From Thermoplasmata archaeon (GTDB taxonomy: Archaea; Thermoplasmatota; Thermoplasmata; Lutacidiplasmatales; UBA184), in the NCBI GenBank assembly GCA_022749815.1, contig JAKIWV010000002.1, positions 444,478 to 508,477 of the forward strand: a stretch of 64,000 nt of DNA, given 5' to 3'. Positions 52,873 to 60,890 of the stretch are shown piece after piece. Below the pieces are notes generated by a model that saw nothing but the letters and a program-made list of their open reading frames with translations, was not told the origin of the DNA and made no database searches. The position numbers and the translations under genes were made by a program. Within the stretch, counting starts at the first letter, position 1; the number at the start of each line of letters is the position of its first letter.

Positions 52873-53546
52873 AGCCGCATCAAGTGCCGACCATACGACG
52901 CGATGACGTTCGGACCGAACTTGCTCTCCCCCGCGAGGCGCTCCCCGAAGTGGAACGGAACCTCCACCACAGTCGCCGGGCGGCATTTCACGAGGATCTC
53001 GAGAGCGATCTTGTAGCCCGTAGGCGTCAGGGAGGCACGGTCGAGCACGTCGTTTCGGACCGCGAAGAACCCCGACATCGGGTCGCGCACCGCGGTAAGA
53101 GGTCTCGCCGGGAGAGTGGCGGCCCAAGACGTGAGCCACCGGAACGCCCGGAGCCCTTTCTCCGTCCCGCCGGGCACCCGTCGACTCGCGAGCACGAATT
53201 CCGCTCGGCCCGTCCGAATCGGCTCGATGAGGTCGGACAATCGCTCGGGCGGGTGGCTCCCGTCCGCATCCATCACCACGATGATCCGTCCGGTGGCGGC
53301 CCGGAACCCGTCCACTACCGCCGATGAAAGGCCGGCGCGACCCGGACGGACCACCAGACGATACGGCCCCCGTAACGCCAGAATCCGGACTAAGGCCCCG
53401 GTGCCATCGGGGGACTGGTCGTCGACGATGATTACCTCGTGAGAATACGATGCGAGGGCCATGTCCAGCCGGTCGTGCAGGAGTTCGAGACTCGCCCGCT
53501 CGTTGTAGGTCGGGAGCACGACGCTGACCTCGACTCCGGTGGCCAT
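52824..53546 (-). CDS. Family 2 glycosyltransferase, dolichol-phosphate mannosyltransferase type
   Basis: A 240-residue GT2 enzyme (open frame longer, start chosen at MATGVEVSVVLPTYNE, position 53546). Seen: the nucleotide-sugar motif DDQSPDGT, the DxD motif as MDADGSH, and RVPGG. The sequence resembles DPM1, which transfers mannose or glucose to a polyprenyl phosphate on the cytoplasmic membrane face for N-glycosylation or S-layer synthesis. The C-terminal amphipathic region ([16 protein letters not shown]) replaces the membrane anchors seen in longer members. Converging overlap with the methyltransferase gene. Confidence 0.88.
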   Translation of the reverse strand: MATGVEVSVVLPTYNERASLELLHDRLDMALASYSHEVIIVDDQSPDGTGALVRILALRGPYRLVVRPGRAGLSSAVVDGFRAATGRIIVVMDADGSHPPERLSDLIEPIRTGRAEFVLASRRVPGGTEKGLRAFRWLTSWAATLPARPLTAVRDPMSGFFAVRNDVLDRASLTPTGYKIALEILVKCRPATVVEVPFHFGERLAGESKFGPNVIASYGRHLMRLYRWRLANGRPASTTR

Positions 53547-53627
53547 CGGCCGGTCGAGAGGGCGGTCGGCTAAGGCCCTTGTCCCGTCTCGGCCCCCCGA
53601 TTCTCTCTCGGAAACCGCGGAACCGAA

Positions 53628-53639
53628 GCGCTTATGAAG
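53628..53639 (+). promoter_or_regulatory. TATA-like element of the ribosomal operon
   Basis: GCGCTTATGAAG lies about 56-67 bases before the ATG at 53695 and probably drives the 71-aa gene, rps13, rps4, rps11 and rpoD together. Confidence 0.45.
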
Positions 53640-53694
53640 GGGGTCTTTCTCGGCGGCCGCGCCAGCCGACGGACAGTCGGCCGGCGGCAACGAA

Positions 53695-53910
53695 ATGGCA
53701 GAACGCATTGGAAAGCAGAAGATTTCGCGAAAGCAAGGGTACCTCTATTTCGTCGGCAAGGACGGATACGTCTGGCAGGTACCGATGCGTGCCACCAAAG
53801 GCGGCCGAAAGGGGAAGGTGGGCACCGAGAAGATCGCAAAGAAGGACGGATTCCTTTATTTCGTCGACAAGGCCGGCTACATCGCGCGCGTGAAGCGCCG
53901 GAACGCCTGA
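53695..53910 (+). CDS. Small conserved protein with internal duplication, ahead of rps13
   Basis: A 71-residue basic protein with two copies of one unit. Residues ~7-30 carry KISRKQGYLYFVGKDGYVWQ, and residues ~45-68 carry KIAKKDGFLYFVDKAGYIAR. Each repeat suggests a beta-hairpin with an aromatic core, linked by a Gly/Lys-rich loop. I recall similar small proteins in Thermoplasmata but cannot name one. It is first in the run before S13 and likely cotranscribed, so a ribosomal or RNA-binding role is plausible. Unusual enough to note separately. Confidence 0.75.
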   Translation: MAERIGKQKISRKQGYLYFVGKDGYVWQVPMRATKGGRKGKVGTEKIAKKDGFLYFVDKAGYIARVKRRNA

Positions 53911-53926
53911 GTCGCGGCGAGGTCCC

Positions 53927-54721
53927 TTGAGCCCACCCCCGGAACCGAGATCCAAAGAGGCGGCCAAGCCAGCCGCCGAGCCCGGGGGCCTGCCGGAGGC
54001 AACGAAAGATGCCCCGAAGGAGAAGGGCGCTAAAGGAAAGGGCGGTGGCAAGGGGAAGACGGCGAAGGGTCCGGCCCCCGAAACTCAGAAGAAGGGAAAG
54101 CCGATTCCAGACAACCCCAACTTCCGCTACATCGTCCGGTTCGCCGGCGTGGACCTGGACGGTCGCCGCTCGGTCGTGCTGGCCCTCGGCGGAGTCCGAG
54201 GCATTGGACCGCGCATCGCCGAGACGACGGTCCGCCTCGCCGGGATCAATGCCGCCGAGATGATCGGCAACGTTCCCGAGGCGACGGTCGACGGACTCGA
54301 GGAGCTCGTCCATGCCCTGCCGTCGAAAGTCCCGGCCTGGATGGTCAACCACACCACCGACCGGACCACGGGGGAGACCACCCACCTGATCGGCGGTGAC
54401 CTGGACACCGGGGTGCGCGACGACACGAACCAGATGAAGATGATTCGATCGTACAAGGGGGTCCGCCACGAACGAGGCCAGAAAGTCCGCGGTCAACGAA
54501 CCCGCTCCAACGGAAGAACCGGAATGGCCGCCGGCGTCCTGAAGAAGGCCGCGAAGGAAGCCGCCGCCGCCGCGGCGGCGCCCGCCGGGCCCGCCGGGCC
54601 CCCCGGGACTGCCCCCGCCGCCACCGGCGCCCCGGCCGCCGCGGCCGCTGCACCGACCGGTTCCGGCACCTCGCCGAAGGGCTCGAAGCCGGCGGAGCCC
54701 GCCGCGGGCGCGAAGAAGTGA
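53927..54721 (+). CDS. rps13: Ribosomal protein S13 (uS13) with long terminal extensions
   Basis: A 264-residue protein whose central ~135 residues are archaeal S13: NFRYIVRFAGVDLDGRR, ALGGVRGIGPRIAE, GGDLDTGVRDDTNQMKMIRS and YKGVRHERGQKVRGQRT. It sits in the 30S head contacting tRNA and L5. The archaeal core is usually ~150 residues; here a ~60-residue Lys/Ala/Pro/Gly-rich N-terminal arm and a ~65-residue Ala/Pro/Gly-rich C-terminal arm are added. The TTG start at 53927 has GAGGT 4 bases before it. Both arms lack structure. Next gene is rps4. Confidence 0.94.
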   Translation: MSPPPEPRSKEAAKPAAEPGGLPEATKDAPKEKGAKGKGGGKGKTAKGPAPETQKKGKPIPDNPNFRYIVRFAGVDLDGRRSVVLALGGVRGIGPRIAETTVRLAGINAAEMIGNVPEATVDGLEELVHALPSKVPAWMVNHTTDRTTGETTHLIGGDLDTGVRDDTNQMKMIRSYKGVRHERGQKVRGQRTRSNGRTGMAAGVLKKAAKEAAAAAAAPAGPAGPPGTAPAATGAPAAAAAAPTGSGTSPKGSKPAEPAAGAKK

Positions 54722-54741
54722 CGAGGCACTAGAACGGTTCG

Positions 54742-55329
54742 ATGGGCGACCCGAAATTCTTGCGGCGGACGTACGACACGCCGAAGCATCCGTGGGAAGG
54801 ACCTCGCATGGAAGAGGAACGGCGCGTTGTCACGAAGTACGGCCTCAAGAACAAGCGCGAGTTCTGGAAGGCGCAGTCGGTCCTTCGGAATTTCCGCGGG
54901 CAGGCGCGCGAACTGCAGGCCCGGCTCCGCGCGGGACAATCTCAGGCGGTCCAGGAGACCAAGTGGCTCCTCGACCGGCTGACCCGGATGGGCTTGCTCT
55001 CCCCCGGAAGCCCGACCGTCGACGACGTTCTTGCGTTGTCCGTCGAGGGCCTGCTCGAACGACGGCTCGATTGGCTCACCTTTCAGCGCGGGCTGGCCCC
55101 GACCGCGAAGAGCGCCCGGAAGATGATCGTCCACGGCCATGTCTCTTTGAACGAGCACCGCGTCACTCGTCCGGGGTACCTCGTCCGACGCGACGAGGAG
55201 CCCTCACTTTCCTATGCCCCGACGAGCCCGCTGACCAACGAGGAACATCCGATACGGACCGCCCTTCGTGAGAAGGCGACCGCCCCACCGGTGCCCGCCC
55301 CCGTCGAGTCGGCGGAGGGAGGGACCTAA
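54742..55329 (+). CDS. rps4: Ribosomal protein S4 (uS4)
   Basis: A 195-residue S4: LRRTYDTPKHPWEGPRM, KYGLKNKREFWKAQSVLRNF, and the S4 RNA-binding domain LLERRLDWLTFQRGLAPTAK and KMIVHGHVSLNEHRVTRPG. It organises 16S rRNA folding. Gene order S13-S4-S11-RpoD is the archaeal standard. The C-terminal tail is Pro/Glu-rich. It stops 3 bases before rps11. Confidence 0.96.
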   Translation: MGDPKFLRRTYDTPKHPWEGPRMEEERRVVTKYGLKNKREFWKAQSVLRNFRGQARELQARLRAGQSQAVQETKWLLDRLTRMGLLSPGSPTVDDVLALSVEGLLERRLDWLTFQRGLAPTAKSARKMIVHGHVSLNEHRVTRPGYLVRRDEEPSLSYAPTSPLTNEEHPIRTALREKATAPPVPAPVESAEGGT

Positions 55330-55332
55330 GGA

Positions 55333-55716
55333 ATGGCGCGGACGGGTATCGCTCACATCTTCGCGAGCTACAACAACATTCACATCACCGTCACTGATAT
55401 GACCGGTGCGGAGACCATCGCCAAGGCGACGGGCGGCATGGTCGTGAAGGCCGCGCGGGACGAGTCCAGCCCCTACGCCGCGATGAAGTGCGCCGACCAG
55501 GTCGCCGCCATCATCCGAGAGAAGGGGTACGATACGCTGAACGTCCGGGTCCGAGCGCCGGGGGGCAACAAGAGCCGTTCCCCCGGTCCGGGCGCCCAAG
55601 CCGCGATCCGGGCGCTCGCCCGGGCCGGAATGAAGATCAACCGGATTGAGGACGTGACACCTGTACCTCATGACGGGACGAAGCCCAAGGGCGGCCGTCG
55701 AGGACGGAGGGTCTAG
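55333..55716 (+). CDS. rps11: Ribosomal protein S11 (uS11)
   Basis: A 127-residue S11: [40 protein letters not shown], the [20 protein letters not shown] segment, and the typical basic C-terminus [10 protein letters not shown]. It lines the mRNA exit side of the platform. Stop TAG is followed at once by the rpoD GTG (1-base gap). Confidence 0.97.
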   Translation: MARTGIAHIFASYNNIHITVTDMTGAETIAKATGGMVVKAARDESSPYAAMKCADQVAAIIREKGYDTLNVRVRAPGGNKSRSPGPGAQAAIRALARAGMKINRIEDVTPVPHDGTKPKGGRRGRRV

Positions 55717-55717
55717 C

Positions 55718-56563
55718 GTGGAGGTCGAGATCCGACAATTGGGCCCCCGAGCGGCCGACCTCGAGTTCCACGAGGGGAGTGCCGCGCGGGTCAATGCGAT
55801 CCGGCGAACCCTGCTCTCCGACGTCCCTAAGCTGGCGATCGAGGACGTGGAGTTCCACCTGGGTCCGATCCGTGATGAAGCCAGCGGGAAGGACTACGAC
55901 TCATCGACGAGCATGTTCGACGAGGCGATCGCCCATCGCCTCGGGTTGCTCCCGATCCCCATGGCGCTGGACGAATTCCGACGGAAGAGCGAGTGCACCT
56001 GCGGGGGCGAAGGATGCGTGCATTGCCAGGTCGTCTACTCCATCGACCGGAAGGGTCCGTGCACGGTGTACTCCAAGGATGTCGTGCCCATCGCCGACGC
56101 CTCGTTGGCCATTATTGAGCCCGAGGTCCCGATCGTCCGTCTGGGATCCCGACAGGCGTTGCTCGCCTACGCCACCGCCGTGGTCGGAACGGCCCGGGAC
56201 CACGCCAAGTTCCAGGTCTCCCACGCGATCGGGGTCGCGCCGCACGCGAAGATCCAGATCGCCAAGCACGCCGGCTGCTCCGATGCCTGCCTCCAACGGG
56301 TCGGGAACTCGTGCCCGGTCAATATTCTCGAGTACAGCGACGGCAAGGTGAAGGTCACCGACGACACGAAGTGCATCGTGTGTTTCGCGTGTGAGCAAAC
56401 CTGCCCCCACGGCTCGGTCAAGGTGCAGCCCTCGCTCACGGACTACTTCCTGAAGTTCGAGACCGACGGCAGCCTCACTCCCCGCGAGGCGTTCCGGTTC
56501 GCCCTCAAGGACATCAAACGCCGCTTCGAGGATCTCCGCGAAGCGGTCCTGGCCATCCCGTAG
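55718..56563 (+). CDS. rpoD: RNA polymerase subunit D with 4Fe-4S motif
   Basis: A 281-residue Rpo3/RpoD from the GTG at 55718; upstream open frame overlaps S11 and is not used. RVNAIRRTLLSDVPKLAIED is the alpha-like dimerisation signature. A ferredoxin-like insert has CIVCFACEQTCPHG (CxxCxxCxxxCP, complete for one 4Fe-4S cluster), preceded by a cysteine group CSDACLQRVGNSCP that could hold a second or partial cluster. A separate cysteine group ECTCGGEGCVHC lies at ~residue 88. With subunit L it nucleates polymerase assembly. The rest of the usual archaeal operon (L18e, L13, S9) is absent after it. Confidence 0.96.
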   Translation: MEVEIRQLGPRAADLEFHEGSAARVNAIRRTLLSDVPKLAIEDVEFHLGPIRDEASGKDYDSSTSMFDEAIAHRLGLLPIPMALDEFRRKSECTCGGEGCVHCQVVYSIDRKGPCTVYSKDVVPIADASLAIIEPEVPIVRLGSRQALLAYATAVVGTARDHAKFQVSHAIGVAPHAKIQIAKHAGCSDACLQRVGNSCPVNILEYSDGKVKVTDDTKCIVCFACEQTCPHGSVKVQPSLTDYFLKFETDGSLTPREAFRFALKDIKRRFEDLREAVLAIP

Positions 56564-56569
56564 GTCGCC

Positions 56570-57646
56570 CTACCCGCCCCGTCGCCGGGGCTGACTCGGG
56601 ACGAAATCGAACCGCAACAGCGCGCCGATGCGCCCCAAGGCCACGAGTCGTCGACCGGCCTCCCCGTCGTCCCGGACGACGAACAACCGGCCCCGGCCGG
56701 CACGGACCGCGTCGAGCATCCCCTGCAGCTCCGGGTCGCGGAGAAAGCTCTCGTGCACGAGCAGGGTTTCGATCGCTCCCTGCTCCTCGGCCTCCCGAAC
56801 CTCCCGGGGCCCGATCGCCGCTCGCTTCCCGCCGCCGAGCGCCGTGACGAGCTGCTCGACCAGGTCGGCTTCCTGGACCGCGACGCTCTCCGAGAGTACT
56901 TCGCTGGCGCGACCGGACCGGAACAGCTCCTGCAGGCCGGCCCCTCCCGACTCGGCCGTGGGATAGACTCGGAGCTTGGACTTGGCGGCAGGGACACGTT
57001 CGAGGAGGTCGCGGGACAGTTCCTCCTTCAGGAATCCCGGGCCCGCGATGATCAGCGCCTGGGCCTCGGGCAGTTCCCGCTGCAGTAGTCCCAGGAGCTC
57101 CGCTACGTACGCCTTCCGGTCCTTCGGGCCGGTCCCTTCGCGGTACCGCTTGCCGGAGATCGACCGATTCACTTCGGCCACAGGCTCGATCGACCGGTCC
57201 CGGACGCGCACGATCGTAGACTCGCCCCAATCCACCGACGCTACAACGATCCGTTGGTCGCCCCGGTGATGGACGCCCTCGTCGATCAGCGCGCGGTCGG
57301 ACGGAGTGAATTCAGACTTCTGGATCGACAGCTCGTCGCCTTCCTGGAGCTCCAGCGTGTGGTGTCGCCCCTGGTCGAACGGTCCCTCGACGATGGGTCC
57401 GGTGACGCGAACGTGCCGGGAAAACCCATGGAACTCTATCTGTTCGGCTTGGACCGTGAGCCAAACCCGACGACGTTCGCGTTGGGCCGACGGGGTGTCG
57501 GCCGGCGCTTCGGGGTCCCGTCGGGTCGTGGAAGCACCGACCCGGTCCCGGGGTTGGATCAATCGTGCGACCCGCCAGAGGTCGCTGGGAGTTTCCAGGC
57601 GGACCCGGAGCACTCCGGACTTGACGTCCTGATGGAGGACCCGCAC
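56570..57646 (-). CDS. pelA: mRNA surveillance protein Pelota (aPelota)
   Basis: A 358-residue Pelota/Dom34. It starts MRVLHQDVKSGVLRVRLETP, the N-terminal Sm-like domain follows with LTVQAEQIEFHGFSRHVRVT, then the eRF1-like central domain (RIVVASVDWGESTIVRV, LIIAGPGFLKEELSRDL) and the C-terminal domain (IETLLVHESFLRDPE). With aEF-1alpha it rescues stalled ribosomes. A Pelota-linked zinc-finger gene lies upstream by ~85 bases on the same strand. It converges with rpoD, separated by 6 bases. Confidence 0.96.
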   Translation of the reverse strand: MRVLHQDVKSGVLRVRLETPSDLWRVARLIQPRDRVGASTTRRDPEAPADTPSAQRERRRVWLTVQAEQIEFHGFSRHVRVTGPIVEGPFDQGRHHTLELQEGDELSIQKSEFTPSDRALIDEGVHHRGDQRIVVASVDWGESTIVRVRDRSIEPVAEVNRSISGKRYREGTGPKDRKAYVAELLGLLQRELPEAQALIIAGPGFLKEELSRDLLERVPAAKSKLRVYPTAESGGAGLQELFRSGRASEVLSESVAVQEADLVEQLVTALGGGKRAAIGPREVREAEEQGAIETLLVHESFLRDPELQGMLDAVRAGRGRLFVVRDDGEAGRRLVALGRIGALLRFDFVPSQPRRRGG

Positions 57647-57729
57647 AGACTCCGCCGCAGCGAGCGGAGTTCCCCCATTGGATATCTAGTCACCGGAGGA
57701 ACCGGCGAGCTCGGCGGGACCACTGCGGT

Positions 57730-57957
57730 CTACGTAGAGTGGTCTTTTCGAGTGTGGTCTTGGAGCGCCGCCACCGAGTAGAATTTTCGCGTGCATATCG
57801 AGCAGGCCAGCGTCGGCACGCGAGATTTGGCCGGGGCGGCCGTCCGGGCGGCGACGTGACTCTCTCTTCGATGCGCGTCCAGGTCCTCCGCGGACCGGAA
57901 GAGCCGACCGCACTCGGCGCACGAGGCCCCCACCTCGTCGTATTCCACGTACGGCAT
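57730..57957 (-). CDS. Tandem C2H2 zinc-finger protein
   Basis: A 75-residue protein with two classical C2H2 fingers: CAECGRLFRSAEDLDAHRRE (finishing ESH), and CSICTRKFYSVAALQDH with its second His in RKDH. Spacing is C-x2-C-x12-H-x4/3-H, including the hydrophobic Phe and Leu. A ~16-residue linker separates them. C2H2 fingers are common in eukaryotes and sparse in archaea. They suggest DNA or RNA binding. The gene lies ahead of pelA on the same strand and is divergent from an MFS gene. Confidence 0.85.
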   Translation of the reverse strand: MPYVEYDEVGASCAECGRLFRSAEDLDAHRRESHVAARTAAPAKSRVPTLACSICTRKFYSVAALQDHTRKDHST

Positions 57958-57989
57958 CCCACCGGAGACGGTTCCCGCTCTCTTGTGGG

Positions 57990-59414
57990 TTGTGGAGAGG
58001 GCTCCCGACCTACGAGGGCCACGCGGAACTCCCTCCGTCGGCTTCGGAAGGCTTATGGGGACCGGTCGGGGTCGTCCGGTGGGAGGGGCATCGCCTGCTC
58101 CGTTCTCCGTCCCTGACTTCTCAGCTCGATTTCGTCCGACTGCTGGCGGCGAGCGCCTTCGGCTTTGCTGGCGCGCCCGGAGCGGCGGTGGTCCTGGCGT
58201 GGATGAGCGTCTCCGCCTACAATCTTTCGGCGCCCAACCACGCCGCTTTCGCCGCGTGGGCGTTGGCGTTGCTCGGGATCTCCGCGACCGTGCCGACCCT
58301 GGTCATGGCGTTCTTTTCCGGAACGTTGGCGGACCGAATGAACCGGCGGAGACTTCTCCGTGTGGGCAACGCCCTCGGTCTTCTGGGGGTCGTGCTCCTC
58401 GCGGCCGTGTTCTACGTGTACCCGACGTCCCACATCCCGTTGCCCGGCCCCGCGGGATTCTACGTTCCCGCGTGGTTCCTCTGGGTGTTGCCCCTCTGGG
58501 CGTTGATCGCTCTGGCAGCCGCTCTCTCGCGTCCCACCCTTAACTCGTCGATCCCGCAGGTGGTCGGAAAAGAGTCCCTCGGTCGCGCGAACGGGCTGAT
58601 ACTTTCCATCGGACTGGTCGTCTCGGGCGTCGGAACCCTCTCCGTTGGTTTCCTGTTGACTCCGTGGGGACCCGTCCTCACCCTGCTCATTCCCATCGCA
58701 TTCTTGGAGGTGGCGGCCGTCTCCCTCGCGACGCTTCAGAGCGACGTCACAGGAGTGCGGAAGGCGTCGCGCCGTTCCTTCGCAAGCGACATGTCCGAGG
58801 GCCTCCGTTACGTCGGTCGACGCACCGGCTTGCTCGAGATCACTCTCGCATCGCTCGGTGTGAACTTTTTTGCAGCGATCGCCTCCGTCGAAATCCCCCT
58901 GTATGTCGACGATTGGCTGCGCCAAGGGGCCCTGGTCCTGGGAGCGTTGACCTTCGTCGCCAGCCTCGGCACCGCCATCGGCTCCTCGGCGGTCAATGCG
59001 ATACGGTACGATCGCTCCCCCGGACTCTATCTGGCGTTGTTCGTCGTACTGTCCGGGCTCACCCTGGTCATCCTGCCCTTCACCCATTCACCCTTCGTCG
59101 CCCTGGCGGCGATCGCCGGCTTCGGGTTCTTCGTCGGCATGTTGACGACCATCTACCTCGTGGTCATCCAGCGGACGGTTCCCAACGAGCTCCTGGGGCG
59201 GGTGTTCGCCGCCGATGAGATCGGCAGCTTTGCCTTGATCCCGTTGGGCCAGTCCGTCGGGGGAGCGCTCACGGCCCTCCGGGGACTCGCCTTTACGTAC
59301 TGGGCGACGGGCGGCGGGATCGCCCTCCTCGGCGCGATCATGGCGGGGCTCAAGGAGCTTCGTCGATTCGCCGCCGGGCACGATCAATTCACGAGCGGAG
59401 TCGGTTCGAACTAG
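57990..59414 (+). CDS. MFS transporter (second, different subfamily)
   Basis: Up to 474 residues with about 12 helices and the MFS A motif as GTLADRMNRRRLLRVG. It resembles the macrolide-efflux/enterobactin-exporter group (FSGTLADRMNRR). The start is uncertain: 57990 is TTG, and a TATA-like GGCTTATGGGG at about 58048-58058 lies within the open frame, so translation may start later, though no good ATG or GTG precedes the first helix. Substrate unknown. It is divergent from the C2H2 gene. Confidence 0.88.
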   Translation: MWRGLPTYEGHAELPPSASEGLWGPVGVVRWEGHRLLRSPSLTSQLDFVRLLAASAFGFAGAPGAAVVLAWMSVSAYNLSAPNHAAFAAWALALLGISATVPTLVMAFFSGTLADRMNRRRLLRVGNALGLLGVVLLAAVFYVYPTSHIPLPGPAGFYVPAWFLWVLPLWALIALAAALSRPTLNSSIPQVVGKESLGRANGLILSIGLVVSGVGTLSVGFLLTPWGPVLTLLIPIAFLEVAAVSLATLQSDVTGVRKASRRSFASDMSEGLRYVGRRTGLLEITLASLGVNFFAAIASVEIPLYVDDWLRQGALVLGALTFVASLGTAIGSSAVNAIRYDRSPGLYLALFVVLSGLTLVILPFTHSPFVALAAIAGFGFFVGMLTTIYLVVIQRTVPNELLGRVFAADEIGSFALIPLGQSVGGALTALRGLAFTYWATGGGIALLGAIMAGLKELRRFAAGHDQFTSGVGSN

Positions 59415-59433
59415 CCCCATCGCGTCGGCGGGA

Positions 59434-59892
59434 TCACCGAGCGGTCCCGGGAACACCCTCCGCGCGGGTGAGTCGTTCGGCGCAGCGCTGGAACTCAAGC
59501 GCAAACGCCCGCAGTCGGGAGGCCGTTTCTGCCGAACGGGGGCGGATTCGTACCTCCCATGGGACGCTCGACAGGGCCGGGAGCGTCTCCACGGCGGGCG
59601 GGTCCGGGCCCCCGAGCATCGGCCGTTCGGGTTGAATCACTACCTTCGAAGGGGTTTTTCCGAGGACAAGCAGCATGTGCCCCCAGTGCTCGGCTCCGCC
59701 CTCGGGCCTCCGCTCGAGGACCGCTAGCTTCCACACGCGTGCCGAGAGCGACGTGTCACGATTCGGAGTCTCCCATGCCGGCCCCGTGTAGACCCGGCCG
59801 TCGACCGAGCCGCTCACCGTTGCGGCAGCTGCGGCCTCCCAAAGGGCGGTCCAATCGCGGTTCGGCGTGGGCTCCCGTCCCGGGTCGGTCAT
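59434..59892 (-). CDS. Hypothetical protein overlapping the EamA gene
   Basis: A 152-residue protein (start at MTDPGREP, 59892; the open frame extends to 59949 but that part lies inside the neighbour). It has an aromatic/charged middle with DTSLSARVWKLAVLERR, HWGHMLLVLGKTPSKVVIQP and VPWEVRIRPRSAETA, and looks alpha/beta and cytosolic. I do not recognise it. It overlaps the EamA transporter gene by 4 bases (ATGA), so it is probably coupled to it. Confidence 0.6.
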   Translation of the reverse strand: MTDPGREPTPNRDWTALWEAAAAATVSGSVDGRVYTGPAWETPNRDTSLSARVWKLAVLERRPEGGAEHWGHMLLVLGKTPSKVVIQPERPMLGGPDPPAVETLPALSSVPWEVRIRPRSAETASRLRAFALEFQRCAERLTRAEGVPGTAR

Positions 59893-60758
59893 GCGGCCCC
59901 GACGGCCAGGGTGACGATTCCTGTGAAGATGGCGGCGGCGCCTACCCATTGGAGCATTCCGAGGCGCTCCTTTAGCAATACGACGGCCCAGGCCACCGTG
60001 ACCGCGCTGAAGAGACCGCTCACGGTTCCGAGCACCGCGAGCGAGTGCCCCGAGACGATCCCCAGGTTGTAAGCCACGAGCGCCAAGCTGTCGAGAATCG
60101 CGATGGTGAGCGCGCGGCTGGCGAGGCCAGAGCGCGGCAGGCGGAGGACCCCTTGATACGCCGCGACCACGGCGACGGGGAGGAGCCCGAGGACGCGGAC
60201 TATCGCGGCACTCGTCAGGGGAGGGATCGGCCCCACCGCGAGCTTGAGACCGAAGTAGAACACGCCGTAACCGAAGAAGGCGATGATCGCCGACACGATC
60301 CCGATGCGGCGGTTCTTGGCGCGGGAACCCTCCGCTTTCGTCACGCGGGTGATCAGCACGACCCCGAGCAATGTCAATGCGATCCCAATCGCGTCCTCGA
60401 TCGTCGGCCGTTCATGCAAGAACGCGACGGCAAAGACCACGATCAGCGTCGGGTAGGCGCTCGCGATCGGGGAGACAACGGCCAGAGTCCCAAACTCGAA
60501 TGCCCGATAGAGGAAGAACGACGCTACGACGTTGAAACCGGCGAGTCCTGCGAGCAATACTAGCGGCTCCGCGGGCAGGGAGGCAACGCCTTCCAGGAGA
60601 AGGGCGAGGACGACAAGGAGGGGAACGCCGATCAGCTCGAGATACCAGAGCGTTTCGACGAACCCTACCCGGTCGGTAGTTCGCTTCGCCACGTAGTCGG
60701 AGCTCCCATACCCGAACGCCGTCGCGAGACCGAATCCGACATCACGGAGCGAGGCCAT
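59889..60758 (-). CDS. EamA-family (DMT) transporter
   Basis: A 289-residue membrane protein with ten helices in two EamA repeats: the first holds FGYGSSDYVAKRTTDRVG and ASAYPTLIVVFAVAFLHERP, the second IGIVSAIIAFFGYGVFYFGL through FSAVTVAWAVVLLKERLGML with the conserved E-R-hydrophobic end. It carries small metabolites across the membrane; the compound is unknown. The ATG at 60758 is preferred over 60803 because a TATA box lies at 60803-60811. It is divergent from the hydroxyproline genes. Confidence 0.9.
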   Translation of the reverse strand: MASLRDVGFGLATAFGYGSSDYVAKRTTDRVGFVETLWYLELIGVPLLVVLALLLEGVASLPAEPLVLLAGLAGFNVVASFFLYRAFEFGTLAVVSPIASAYPTLIVVFAVAFLHERPTIEDAIGIALTLLGVVLITRVTKAEGSRAKNRRIGIVSAIIAFFGYGVFYFGLKLAVGPIPPLTSAAIVRVLGLLPVAVVAAYQGVLRLPRSGLASRALTIAILDSLALVAYNLGIVSGHSLAVLGTVSGLFSAVTVAWAVVLLKERLGMLQWVGAAAIFTGIVTLAVGAA

Positions 60759-60802
60759 AGTGAACGGGTCGTACCCTCCGAGGGTGGGGTCGGGCCCCGG
60801 CA

Positions 60803-60811
60803 CTTAAAACC
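60803..60811 (-). promoter_or_regulatory. TATA box of the EamA operon
   Basis: GGTTTTAAG on the minus strand is 45-53 bases before the ATG at 60758. It supports the shorter EamA start. Confidence 0.45.
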
Positions 60812-60890
60812 CATCGGGGAGCAGTGCCTCGCCGCGTTCGGTTCCCCGTCGAGCTCATGAGCTCGTATCGCCCAGGGATGGGCGGTTCAG

